DNA of 64,000 nt from Anniella stebbinsi (Eukaryota > Chordata > Lepidosauria > Squamata > Anniellidae), in contig JARDYH010000002.1 of assembly GCA_029215795.1 (NCBI GenBank), forward strand, positions 60,985,001-61,049,000, written 5' to 3'. A program made the position numbers and the translations under genes. Positions 46,261 to 64,000 of the stretch are shown here, piece by piece; position 1 is the stretch's first letter; each line of letters begins with the position of its first letter. A model generated the notes under the pieces. It ran no database searches and was not told the DNA's origin. It saw only the letters and a program-made list of their open reading frames with translations.

Positions 46261-47369
46261 CCCCAAAAAAAGAGAATGGCCAGAATCAATGACTTGGCAA
46301 TTGGAGCCTCAGGCAGCAAAACCCATTTACTTGTGCTTTTTCTTCCCCACAGCTGCCAGTGGGTAGGCGGATGCTATGCTTCTAAAATTTATCACACATG
46401 TGAACCAAAGTGGTATGTCTAATGTGGAGAAATTTCAGAAGCATAGCTTCAAGCGTGAAGTGGCAAGGTATTTTTGAAAAATGAGGAAGAGAACGCCTAT
46501 AACTTTTTTATTTTAAAAGTTAGAAGTCTGACAGTTGCTCACTTTGTAGATGGGATAGGGGTAGTTGTCTGTCAGAAATTTCAGAATGATAGATCCAGAC
46601 ATTTGGTGGCTATGATTTTTTTAGATTAAAAGTTACAACAACATGGAGTTTTGACAGATAAAAAAGGGAGGGGGAGGCAGGGGGTGCAATTAACAGCCCA
46701 AGCCTCTGTGGAAAAACTTTTGTAACTTTTAATCTAAAAAATTCGTAGCCACCAAATGCCTGGACCTAACTTTCTGAAATTTCTGACAGACAACTACCCC
46801 TAACCCATCTACAAAGTGAGCAACTTTCAGACTTCTAACTTTTAAAATAAAAAAGTTATAGGTGTTTCTTTCCTCATTGTTTCAAAAATACCTTGCCACC
46901 ACATGCTTGGACCTAGCTTTCTGAAATTTCACACACATATCAAGCAAAGTGTTACATGTAATGTGCCCAAGTTTCCTGTTTGTATCTTTAAAAATAAAAA
47001 AGTGGGAGGTGTAACTGTATTTACCCCACTACTACCCATTTTTCTCAAATTAATTGCCACACAAGGCAAGCACCTACGATTCTGAAATTTCACACACATA
47101 GGTGCCAATGTACCACCTACAATGTGGCAAAGTTTCATGTGTGGTACTTTAAAAATGAAAAAGCTATAGGCATTCCTGTTTATTTATTAAAAAAATAATT
47201 GCTACAAAATGCATGCACCAATCTTTCTGAAATTTCTCACAGATAACTACCCCTAACCCATCTACAAAGTGCCCATGTTTCATCCTTTTATCTTTAAAAA
47301 TGAAAAAGTTATAGGCATTTTTGTAACACAATACTTGGCAATGGGAAAAGGCATTCAAAATGGCGTCCG

Positions 47370-47515
47370 ATCTGCCGATTTTTTTCCGATCCGGATCGGA
47401 TCTCAGCGGATCCGATCGGATCGGATCGGAGGGTTGGTCGGATCAGATCGGATCGGATTTTTCCGATTTTGGGGCGGATCGGATTCAGAGCATGGATCGG
47501 ATCGGATCCGATGCA
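47370..47515. repeat. GATCGG-rich satellite-like end, right arm
   Basis: CCGATCCGGATCGGATC, GGATCGGATCGGAGGGTTGG and GATCAGATCGGATCGGATTT words, the inverted partner of 43640-43765, with independent small rearrangements. Confidence 0.75.
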
Positions 47516-47620
47516 CACCCCTAAACTAAAATGGTGTTTCCCCCCTTATTTTCTGAATTGTGTACACATTCTTGAATAACATATTGTAACTCTTTGGGTT
47601 TTGTTTCATTGTTATTTCAG

Positions 47621-47731
47621 GGTGCTGGTTGCACTGCGCTGGTAGTAGCTGTGGTAGCAAGAAAATTGGAACTTACCAAAGCTGAAAAACATGTGCATAA
47701 TTTCATGATGGATACCCAGCTAACTAAACGA
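47621..47731 (+). CDS. KCNN2: KCNN2 S6 / proximal calmodulin-binding exon
   Basis: Encodes 37 residues of SK2: [15 protein letters not shown] (end of the pore-lining S6 helix) and [20 protein letters not shown] ending KR, the proximal part of the calmodulin-binding domain that couples Ca2+ to gate opening. The acceptor is TTATTTCAG directly before 47621; the donor GTAAGT starts at 47732. 111 nt, phase 0 on both sides, in frame with the pore exon's terminal ATG. Sequence is intact and as expected for vertebrate KCNN2. The end of the 3.9-kb palindrome lies 97 bp upstream, so the branch point and polypyrimidine tract sit in a very short unaltered interval. Confidence 0.97.
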
Positions 47732-50410
<2,679 letters not shown>

Positions 50411-50870
50411 TTAGGGTGTCCAGATGGCCCGGGGTTTCCCGGTCCTAACCTGGAAACCTAGGCCGATCTGGGGCAACCGGGGGGCAGCGGGGGAAAACCG
50501 GGGTGGCGGGGGGTCATGTGGCGCTGGCGGGAGGCGGGCAGCGCGAGGCACTTACCTGCTGGGGCATCCGCTTCCCTCAGTGCTTGGAATCTACTGAGAA
50601 ACAGGCTTCGCGGCCTGTCCCTCAGTAGCGCGCCGGGTGATGACATCATCACCCGGCGCGTACTGAGAGACAGGCCAAGAAGCCTGTTTCTCAGTAGATT
50701 CTGAGCACCAGAGGGAAGCGGACGCCCAGGTAAGGAGTGCGGGGCGGCGCAGCGCAGCGCAGCGCAGCGCGGGGGGGCGGCGCGGGCGTGCGGGGGGGGG
50801 TTTGTTTTGGGTGGGGGGTGGCAGGGGGGGGGTCCGGGATTTTGATTGTCATAATCTGGTCACCCTAGTT
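50411..50870. mobile_element. GC-rich foldback MITE, AGGGTGACCAGAT ends
   Basis: The left end TTAGGGTGTCCAGATGG and right end ATAATCTGGTCACCCTAG are inverted. Inside, TCTACTGAGAAACAGGCTTC, GCGGCCTGTCCCTCAGTA and GCGCCGGGTGATGAC are mirrored about 50644 by the sequence up to 50700, and further inverted words (CATCCGCTTCCCTC / GAGGGAAGCGGACG) extend the arms. (GCGCA)n lies at about 50752-50772, then G-runs. Strikingly GC- and CpG-rich in an AT-rich intron, without coding content. Confidence 0.7.
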
Positions 50871-53080
50871 AACCACAGTGTCTCCAGACCTGGATGGCAT
50901 GGTAAGTGCAGTTATTATAAAATGGAAGAAAAAGCTTCCAAACTCATCCGTGGTCATGAGGGGGAAGGCATGTTGGCCAAAGGCTTGCTGTGCCTTGTTC
51001 TTGAGATGCTTAAGTATGGCTTACCTTTATGACTGAATGTGGCCCGCATGTATTTTTTGAGCACTTTCTTCTTTTGCCATATCTGGTGTAACATATGAAG
51101 TAGAGCATCTGCGGGGTGGGGGGAGAAATTTCATGAATGACTTGTGCTTCTCCTTTTTTTGCTATTGACTTGAACATACTAAATAACTGGACTATAATTT
51201 CATTTCCTGCTTTGGAAGAGTGATCTGAGGAGCAAGATTTAATTCATTAATGGTCATATAATAAAATAAAATATCCACTATATTAATTCAGTTTAGCAAA
51301 GATGAGAGGTTAAATCTTGCTAACTATAGAGAAGAGAATGACAAGGGGGGAAATATAAAAAAGATGTTCCCACAAAAATTGCATGCTGTACATTTGTTTA
51401 CTTTTTTGCATTCTTTTGTACCTTTTAGAGGGAGGAATATTGATATCTGAATTGCAGAATGTAATATATTTGAACTCTCTTCACATACTACAATATTATT
51501 CACATGGATAGGCATGCTTGCTAAATTCAGTGGAACTTACTTCTCAGTGAACATGTATAGGATTGGGCTGTGACCCATATGTTGAGCTAGCACATAACCA
51601 GTCTTTATGGATCATTTTTTCTTTTCATGTTACCATGGGATTTACCCCAGCAATAGACACCAAGAAGCCTTCTGATAAGCATGGAATAGGAAGTCAATTG
51701 ACTCCCATGTGATTGTTTTCATTTTAATAGAATATGTGACTTCCGGTTTGTTTTTTTCCTTACTATAGGTGCTTCTTGCTAAGAGTATTTTGAACATTAA
51801 AAAATATCTTTGAATCTCTCCACTTATGTGACAGAGGTTTATGCTCAAAAGGCATGATGTACCTTTATATCATTCATCTCAAAATTAGTGGATAAAGGTG
51901 CTCTTTATCTTTTATTGAGTAAGAAAGTCAAGAAAGCCTTTCCTATCATGGTCATCTTGCCTTATTATTCAGAGTCAGGATTCTGTTTTACTGCTGAGTT
52001 TTCATTTGCCTGCATCACTTGGCTTCCAAGTCAAACGGATGGAATTAAATTAAGCATTGATTTCTAGCAAAATAGTCCAGTTGGTGTGATATCCTATTGG
52101 AGATTAGTTTTCAGAATCTTAATTTTTTTTATTTCCCATTTATACCTTTTGCCTTTTTAATTCATAAAAATATGTTCTTCATTCACATTTCTATATATTT
52201 TCCTTTAACTTCCCTTATCTCTTTCCTAAGACTCAAATTAAGACGTTTGGGGAGAGAACAAACCTATGGATTCAAATCACTGGGTGCCTTAGTTTTAAAA
52301 TCTGAGAATTGTATTTAATATATCATGGCCATGTGTGAATGGCAAGTTGGAATGGAAAGTTAAAATGTTTAGGTACCACTATTATCACTCTGTATGTTTG
52401 CACCAAGGAGTATGAGAAGACACTGCTTATTTTCAAACGTGGTAAAATGTGAAACAGAAATCAAGAATATAGAGATACTACTGTATTATCCTGCATCTGA
52501 ATTGGGCTCAGCCTTTGTTATCCATTGACCCACAGAGCACTATGGGGAAAATGTGTGAACTACAAGCTATGTAACGGAGCCCATTGCACTCACATGAAGA
52601 CCATCCCATGTGTTGATTTGTTTTAGTCTATTTTACAGTTTCTTTTCTTTTGTTTTGTCTTTTTATTTCAACAATGAAAATAGAGCTCGGAAGTAAGTTG
52701 TGTGAGCTGTTCCTTTAAAATTTGCAGAATTTACCACTGTCTGCATGCAACAAATCGATACTTTATTTGTGAATTTCAATAGTCTGGTTGCTACTGTGGA
52801 ACTGCAATCCAAAGTCATGAATTTCTTCTGTGATAAGTGAAGTTCAGAAGGAAGGAATATCAATAATACTTAATTTACAGATCTGGCTAGTCTCATTTTT
52901 AATCTGACTGTTGCAGCTAAGAAAAGATTAGTTTATAAAATGTTTGCCTCTCCTAAGTCACATCCAGGGATTATATTCATACCCTGAAAAATACAAATCT
53001 CTCTTTTTCAACATTCATTTGCAAGAGAGGTCAATAGTTGGCACAACCCTCCATTTTTATCATATTTCTTCAAAAGTTCA
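50871..53080. other. KCNN2 intron, middle part
   Basis: Contains a copy of the short CTATAGGATTGGGC-type repeat (about 51516-51572). No exon or RNA gene recognised. Open frames have no recognisable similarity. Confidence 0.45.
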
Positions 53081-53086
53081 TATGAG

Positions 53087-53117
53087 GAAGGAAGGAAGGA
53101 AGGAAGGAAGGAAGGAA
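53087..53117. repeat. (GGAA)n microsatellite
   Basis: About seven tandem GGAA units. Confidence 0.9.
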
Positions 53118-57969
<4,852 letters not shown>

Positions 57970-58290
57970 AAGAGAATAAATTAACCACAAAATAAAGACT
58001 TTTTTGCCATCATATGGTCAATATTTTAGCTTTTATTGTAAAGCCTTATGGTTCTAATCAGTGTTATCTGGGTTCTGATGTCAGAATTCTGGAAACCTGA
58101 ACACAAAGTTTTAGGCCAAAATGAGTGAAAACTCTCTCTCTCTTTTTCCTTTCAGATGCACAGTGAATGCACCTATTATTGCTATATAGATTGTTCCTCC
58201 TGTAATTTCACTAACTTTTTATTCATGCACTTCCAACAAACTTTACTACTACAGTATACAATATAATAAAAGGGTTAATTTCTGCACATG
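57970..58290 (+). other. KCNN2: KCNN2 3' UTR with AATAAA signals
   Basis: AATAAA hexamers occur soon after the stop at 57975-57980 and 57991-57996, and again at 58265-58270 (ATAATAAAAG). Which is used, and whether the UTR extends further, cannot be told from sequence alone. Confidence 0.5.
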
Positions 58291-59585
58291 GTTGGTCACT
58301 TTGACTTTAACATTCCCAGTTTTTAATATGTTTTACAGAAATGTTGGAACGGTGTCAGTTATTAGAAGAGCCATCCTGTATTATCATTCAGATAAGATCT
58401 TATTTCACCTACTCTCTATGCAGGAATAACAGGGCTAATATTTATGATGTATTAGTTTAAGAGACTGTGTTGTCTTTGGCTGCTGTCCGGTTCTAGTTTA
58501 CATGTAGTTAATTCAATTGAAGTAATCCAGGATCACACATGCCTTACTGGGGCAAGATTCCAGCATGTTTGCACATTCCCTTGGTCACAAATTGTAAATC
58601 TGAATGCTCACCTTAAGAGTTTACATTTTCATTGACATTATGCCAGCTCAAGAAGCCAAACTGACAAGTCACTTTTTAAATTAGTGACCTCCCCATTCCC
58701 AACCCCATATGCCTGCATGCTATATGTTCTTCCAGGTTGTTTATGACAAAGAGTTGATTACGAAAAATGGGGAGGCGGAGAGAAGGCTGATCTAGAATTC
58801 CCCAAACAATTTTTGAAATTTTCAAAGGTGTTTATATGACAGTGGGTGGGAATATCATATGTTTATGTTTTTGTTAAGAGAAAATCTGCATTGACCAAGA
58901 ATGTCTTGGCATCACAATATTTGTGTGTCTCTTGTGTGTAAGTGGAATCCTCTGTAAACTTTCCCAAACTTTTCAATCTCTGTAGATAGCATTCCATTTA
59001 GGTAAACAAGTTTGTACATGATGTTGGAAGTTGAACATATTGACACATCTAGAATAGCCTGTTCTCTTTAGGCATGTCTTGATGCAGTGAAAAATATGCT
59101 ACCCCCAAGAACAAGTGTTTCTAGATTTGTATGGGTACATTCATTCTAGTCAGTCCATTATGTTTTTTGAAATGGCTTTTTCTTTTCTCTCCCTTTCTCC
59201 CTTTTTTGTGGAATAGAAGTTGTTTTATGTATATTCCAGACCTTTCATTGCACAGAGAAGCACTAGGTACTACCTTTATGGCTTATAATTGCATATCTGA
59301 AATGTGAGGATGATCCTACAGATTTTGCAATACAGTTTTTAATGGTTGCTAGGAGTTTACCTTCCAAGCAATAGAACTGGCCTTGTGAGTAGTTCTGTTT
59401 TCTAGTTTCATATTTCATGAGGTCTCTTCCCTGCTTTGAAAAGACACATTGTCTGTGTGTTTACTTTGATCTAAAGATCTACTTTAGAGATTCTCAAGGG
59501 CTCAGGCACACCCAGTGAGATTTCCCCCTTTGGACATCTGCTGCTTTGAACATCAGATGTTCATGCCATATTAAGAAATGTCCCT

Positions 59586-59614
59586 CGGTTGTTGTTGTTG
59601 TTGTTGTTGTTGTT
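59586..59614. repeat. (GTT)n microsatellite
   Basis: About nine GTT units. Confidence 0.85.
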
Positions 59615-60056
59615 TTAAATGGCTTGTTATGCAGCATAAAACGGCTACTCTTCAAGAAACACAAACTAAAAGTAACTTTTGGATCTGTGAAACTGTATAG
59701 ACCTTTAGATATCAACCATCCCCTCCCTCTCTCTATTGTAGTATATTAGGATCCTGTATGAAGCATACTTACTTGCAAGTAAGTTCCACTGAAATCAATG
59801 CAATATATAATAGGAACTTGTGCATTATTAATGGCTAAGAATATGAGCTAGAATCCATAAAGTTCCTGGTACAAATTTCACCTGAGCCATGAAATTAACA
59901 GACAGCCATAGATAACTATTCCTTCAGTCCCATCAGCAATGTGGAGATAATAATACTCCCCTACATTGCAGGATTACTATAAGGATTATTGAAATGTGTG
60001 TAAAGTGCTTTGAATACTCTTAAATATTATCAGTTCCAGGTACATGTGGATTACAA

Positions 60057-60391
60057 AAGGGATGGGAGAGAAATTTGTTTGGTTCCCATTTGAATGCAAA
60101 TTTACGTAATTTCACATTTTCAAACCAACACACAAACCCAGACTCAGTTATCCTTCAACATTTGCACTTCTCTGGATCTATTATTAGAATTCCCTAATAA
60201 AAAAAACTAATAAAAATGCCCTAATTAAAAAAACACACAACAATGTATAGATTAGGAGTAAGTGCACAAAAATGCAAATATGACTTAAAATCTTATTTAA
60301 AATGCATTATTTGGAGGACTGTTCTCCCAAAGTGTGTATGTTAGGCAAAGGTGAGAATCTGAGAGGAACCAAGATTTTGTCCATCCCTACA
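60057..60391. mobile_element. foldback-type MITE, AGGGATGG ends
   Basis: The left end AAAGGGATGGGAGAGAAATT continues TTGGTTCCC. The right end GGAACCAAGATTTTGTCCAT ends CCCTA, and is inverted relative to it. The ends resemble the TAGGGATGTGCA family but lack GTGCA. Confidence 0.4.
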
Positions 60392-61123
60392 TCACAGTGT
60401 TATGGATTAAATGTTTATATTGGATAAATTCAGCCTTGGCTGGGAAAGTGGAGAAGTAACGAGAACTGGGGAAACTGCCAGCAAGTGCTCACCCTGAATA
60501 TCATTTGCACCCGTTGAGTGTTGAAATCAAACCACCCAAAACCCTTGAGGGGTTTCATACTTGAAGAGCACAATGCCACCCTCCAGCTGCTACCCACTGT
60601 CCACCCTTCAAGGGAAAATGCTTCATCTCAGAGAAAAAGACCAGGAGGACAACAGGAGAAGCCAATCAATTATGTTGTAGGCATCTTTTTCTGGCAGAAA
60701 TTATGGGATCGGTCTAAAAAATTGCATAATTTTCAGTGCATAATTTTCAACCAATAAAAGTTCCATCTCCAGAGCCCTCCACCTGCTACCCACACTCCCT
60801 AGCCCAGAGGGGAGGTATTGTCTTTCCTTAAAAAAAGATGGTTGTGGGCAGAGGATGGGGTGAGGTGGGGGCCAGCTGAGTCTGCTCACATAATTGAGCA
60901 CTGCTGCTTTGAAGATTCATCACATCTCTCGTCAAAACATAATGGAATAGTCTTTTAAGTGCCAATGGAAAAATCTTACAAGTTGTCTCATTTTCATCAG
61001 CAAGTTCATGAAGCCAAGCACGAAGTGAACCATTGAGGTATAAAACTACAGCAATGGATAAAGTAAGTATTTCTAGCCCTTCATTGATTGATCTATGCCT
61101 ACATGTGTGTTTGGGGTTAGGAA

Positions 61124-61300
61124 TATATGAAGCTGCCTTAAACTGAGACCATTGGTCCATCTAGCTCAGTATTGTCTACTATACTGAACTGATAGGGGCT
61201 CTCCAGGATTTCCAGCCTTACCTGGAGATTCCCCTGGATTGAACATGGGCCTTTTTGCATGCAAAGTATTTGATTCTCTTCCTAAGAGAATATGACTATG
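61124..61300 (-). mobile_element. tRNA-headed SINE
   Basis: ATATATGAAGCTGCCTTAAA, CATTGGTCCATCTAGCTCAG, GGCTCTCCAGGATTTCC, CCTGGAGATTCCCCTGGATT, GAACATGGGCC and TTTTTGCATGCAAAGTATTT. On the - strand the latter part gives a box B-like (GGTTCAATCC-like) element and a tRNA-like head. Second copy of the family at 55982-56215. Confidence 0.65.
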
Positions 61301-62150
61301 TGTGGAATAAGATTATACTCCAAAAAGATCACTTCTTTTACATGCTGTTGGTCAGTTATTCCTTGTCCTCGCAATGAGAACCAAAGTTGAATTAGATTTG
61401 TTGATGTCAGAATGCATGTCCTGGTCTCCGGATTAACCATTCTCAGGTTTACTCCAACAGGATCTACAGACGTGTAAGTATGTTGCACCTTCTCTTTTTT
61501 GATAAAAAATATTGCTGATCTTACGCCAACTAACTTATCTATACACTTAAACAGTTTCCTTAATGAATGCTACAATTTAATAAAAGTCAGTGAAATATCA
61601 CCAGTGTATAATGAAAGATCAAGTTTGTGTTTTAAAGTACTTTTGATTGCATATGTCTTTAATATTTTATCTTTGTATTACATATTTTTTTATTTTTAAA
61701 AAATATTTCAGTGAACTTTATTGCATAAGTTTCAGTAGAAAGGTAGGATTTACATCTTTTTATTAATTAATCAAATGTTTTCTTCATACTCATAATTCAC
61801 ATTTTGATTTGTTTGCTTAGATATCCCAACTGTCGTAATTGATTGTCAAGCCACTGTGAGTGAATTGTTTCCTCTATATATTCTGCCTCCCTACTCACAA
61901 AAAGTTTGATTCAGAGATAGTTCTGATGATACACGCAATGGTGTAGCTTAGTAATTTTAGGCCCTGGATTTAATTATTTTACAAGGGGTCCTTCAGTTGT
62001 GAAATAAACAACTAATATTTCTATTCTCCCCCATCTCACCACCATTTAATGCTTTACAACTGCTGCTACATTTCTGAAATGTTACAGCCAAAAAACAAAA
62101 ACAAAGCCATAACTGTTTGCCGACCCTGATTAAAAGAGAGAGATTCTAAG

Positions 62151-63268
62151 TGTCAGGTGTACCATGATGCCAGAGGCCTTGTGGATGGTAAGTTGTAGTC
62201 TTAGAGATTGTTTTAAGAAAAGTCAATGTTTTTGTAAGCTTATCATCTGTCTCTGTTTCCCACGGGAGTTGCTAACAGAGGCCTTGAAGTAGATAGTTTC
62301 CCTGGGAACAAAGAATGTTTGGATAAGGAGGGGGCCTCTCTTACAAGCTGTCACTCACACTGTAGCATCATCAAAAGTAGGCTGAACTGTGCCGCCCTGT
62401 TGGCACATGGGTGTAATTTACAGGTCAGAGGACCTGTCTGTCAAGTGGCTTTGAATAAACCAGGCCTCTGGTCTATAAGAATGTGGGGGCAAGGCTGAAG
62501 AAAGCCTTGCTAGAGATCATCTTTTGACTCTTGGCCTGATACCCCTTGTGTTTGGATTCTACCTGTTGGGATATTTTGGAAGCACTCTGCACATGCTCTG
62601 TCATTTGCTATTTGGACTCTGAATGTCTAAGGATTGGGCCATGGAAAGTGCTCTGAGGCTTTTCATAGACTTGGATTTGCATTTGCTCTGGATTGTGTGT
62701 GTGTGGCCTGCGAAAGAACTTCCCCAGGGCTAGGTGCAGGGGAGTTTCCTCGGCCTAAGAAGTTCTTTCCCTGTGAACTTGCTTACCATGGTCAGCTCAG
62801 CGTTTCAGCAGGCTGAAATTGACTGGTGCATGATCTCTCTCTCTCTGCCAAGCTCAAAAGGCGGCCCTGTGCCTTGAGCTCTTTCTCTCCCTGGGATTTT
62901 GTTTGGGCTCTGGCCAAGTCCATCTGAAGAGCTAGCATATGCAGCGTCTGGAGAAGTTCAGATAGGATAATGGCTATGCCTAACCCTACTTCCCCCCAGT
63001 GTTTGCCTGGAAAGTTCGTATCAAGAAACGTGCTTAAAGTGTTCTAACTATCCAGCGTTAGGTGATGTTGTATGAAAAATGGAACCATTAAGAATAGAGC
63101 CTAAAGCTTTCTGACTGTCCTCAGCTTTAAGTAGTGTGGGTGTCGAAAAATGTAACCATTATGCTTTGACTGTGTGATTTCGTCAATAAAAGAAGACTCA
63201 CTGACATAAGTGTCTTGTCAGTTTGCCAGTTCGTGGGAAAGCCTGAGGGAAAGGGCCAACTCACAACA
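62151..63268 (+). mobile_element. 1.1-kb solo LTR, copy 2, 5-bp TSD
   Basis: Begins TGTCAGGTGTACCATG and ends GGCCAACTCACAACA (TG...CA). Identical CTAAG flanks it (62146-62150 and 63269-63273). It is collinear with 36147-37249; shared blocks include GGAAGCACTCTGCAC, GCTTTTCATAGACTTGG, GGATTGTGTGTG and the polyadenylation region TCAATAAAAGAAGACTCACT near 63184. No retroviral genes adjoin, so it is a solo LTR. Confidence 0.85.
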
Positions 63269-63365
63269 CTAAGCATGTCCAGTTTCACATTTTCAACTTA
63301 AATCATAGCACAATAATGACTAAGGAATAAATGGAGTTTTCTTCTGCTGTCCTGATCCTGAATAC

Positions 63366-63759
63366 AAAGGCTGTGCGCAGTCCCCCCATCTCGTTTCGGA
63401 GCCATAGTTTGCAGCTACAGATATAGTGCAAACAGAGTGTCGCCATGATCTTATCTTTAAATTGCGGCTCAGCTCTCTGGGAGGGGGATGCAATTTACAG
63501 GTAAATCATGGCAGTGGCAGCAAGAGGGCAGAGAGGGAGAGGAAGGTGAGTTCAATGGCCTCACCTGGACTCACAGACAGACTTGCGCCAGCTTTCCTTG
63601 GCAGGCAGGTGGGGGGAGCAGCTCATCACCACCCTAAATTGGCCCGAGATGCCCCGAGGCTTCGGTGCCAATATGCTTCAGCCTCAGGGCACCTTTGGCC
63701 AACCCAGTACCACCTCGGGTCAGATTTGGGGATTTGGTCCAAGGCGGTGCACAGCCCTA
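63366..63759. mobile_element. foldback hAT-like element, TGTGCAC family
   Basis: The left end AAAGGCTGTGCGCAG and right end CGGTGCACAGCCCTA are inverted. Flanking octamers CTGAATAC (63358-63365) and CTAAATCC (63760-63767) match at 6 of 8. The right arm (GAGGCTTCGGTGCC, CACCTCGGGTCAGATTTGGG, GATTTGGTCCAAGGCGGTGC) is reverse-complementary to the left arm of 15606-16473. The 133-codon frame 63426-63827 runs across the element end and is not a gene. Confidence 0.7.
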
Positions 63760-63908
63760 CTAAATCCATTTTCTTGGGAATATGCACTGTTTTCTTTGTA
63801 CAAAAGGATAATATCTTTTTAAAGTAAAAGTGAGCATCTGTAACCATGTACATTCTCAGCCAGCCACTATCTGCCTATAAAATGTTTTTAAAACTAAGAA
63901 GAGAAAGA

Positions 63909-63943
63909 AAGGAAGGAAGGAAGGAAGGAAGGAAGGAAGGAAG
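63909..63943. repeat. (GGAA)n microsatellite
   Basis: About eight tandem GGAA units near the window end. Confidence 0.9.
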
Positions 63944-64000
63944 GGCTACTATGGCAACAAGGATCAGCCCAGCATGTCCAGGTGCTGAAGCCAGGATGGT

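Larger units (their letters stand above)
43623..47523. mobile_element. 3.9-kb nested palindrome, foldback hAT-like
   Basis: The left end TAGGGATGTGCACTGACC and the right end GATGCACACCCCTA are inverted, and the flanking octamers AACTAAAC (43615-43622) and AACTAAAA (47524-47531) match at 7 of 8. The two arms, each about 1.7-1.9 kb, are reverse complements: 43765-44770 answers 46350-47370 nearly base for base, and 45257-45600 answers about 45850-46310. The outermost 130-180 bp are (GATCGG)n-like. Each arm contains modules of about 140-170 bp with GAAATTTCAGAAAG, and inverted copies of those modules. The left arm has an unmatched insert at about 44779-45256. No transposase is seen. Confidence 0.85.
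58291..62145. other. KCNN2 3' flank or extended 3' UTR
   Basis: No further coding sequence seen. Contains (GTT)n at 59586-59614, a copy of the short dispersed repeat at about 59742-59805, a foldback element (60057-60391) and a SINE (61124-61300). Confidence 0.5.

Noticed and set aside
61220..61300. possible tRNA gene
   Set aside because: The box A/B-like region belongs to a tRNA-derived SINE: the same flanking body occurs at 55982-56215 and no intact cloverleaf can be drawn.
63426..63827. 133-codon open frame
   Set aside because: Runs across the end of a foldback element into flanking DNA and has no recognisable similarity.

Overview
The window is vertebrate nuclear DNA, most likely from a squamate reptile (lizard or snake). 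It is AT-rich, intron-dominated and packed with decayed transposons of kinds typical of squamates: L2/CR1-like LINE tails with (TAAA)n ends, tRNA-headed SINEs, many short inverted-repeat hAT-like elements and a tyrosine-recombinase (DIRS/Ngaro-type) retrotransposon. I see no bacterial or organellar genes.

The only functional protein gene I can support is the 3' half of KCNN2 (small-conductance Ca2+-activated K+ channel SK2) on the + strand. Five coding exons are intact and splice in phase: 19870-20011 (pore and selectivity filter), 47621-47731 (S6 and start of the calmodulin-binding region), 48716-48843, 55090-55159 (rest of that region) and 57682-57969 (coiled coil, C-terminus, stop). The introns are 27.6, 1.0, 6.2 and 2.5 kb. 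Exons for the N-terminus and S1-S5 are not present, so they lie upstream and positions 1-19869 are part of the preceding intron.

Repeats by region. 1-19.8 kb: hAT-like MITEs (one at 297-616 with a perfect 8-bp target duplication), LINE tails, a U2 snRNA-derived fragment at 12686-12734, an 868-bp foldback element at 15606-16473 with a perfect 8-bp duplication, and an L1 3' end at 18.3-19.4 kb. 20-47.6 kb (the large intron): a solo LTR with 4-bp duplication (20917-21373), two close copies of one hAT-like element (about 21385 and 34262), a broken DIRS/Ngaro-type retrotransposon on the - strand (27.3-32.3 kb), a partner terminal-repeat remnant (40.28-41.07 kb), a 1.1-kb solo LTR with 5-bp duplication (36147-37249), and a 3.9-kb nested palindrome (43623-47523) that ends 97 bp before a KCNN2 exon. 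47.6-58 kb: small introns with fewer repeats, including a GC-rich foldback element at 50.4-50.9 kb. 58-64 kb: 3' flank with a second copy of the 1.1-kb solo LTR (62151-63268) and a third member of the foldback family (63366-63759).

The most unusual feature is the foldback family whose ends read TAGG(G)NTGTGCAC. Its three members (15606-16473, 43623-47523, 63366-63759) share ends and show 8-bp target duplications that are perfect, 7/8 and 6/8, but their interiors are quite different inverted or satellite-like sequence. Family names for repeats are from recognition only; no database was searched.
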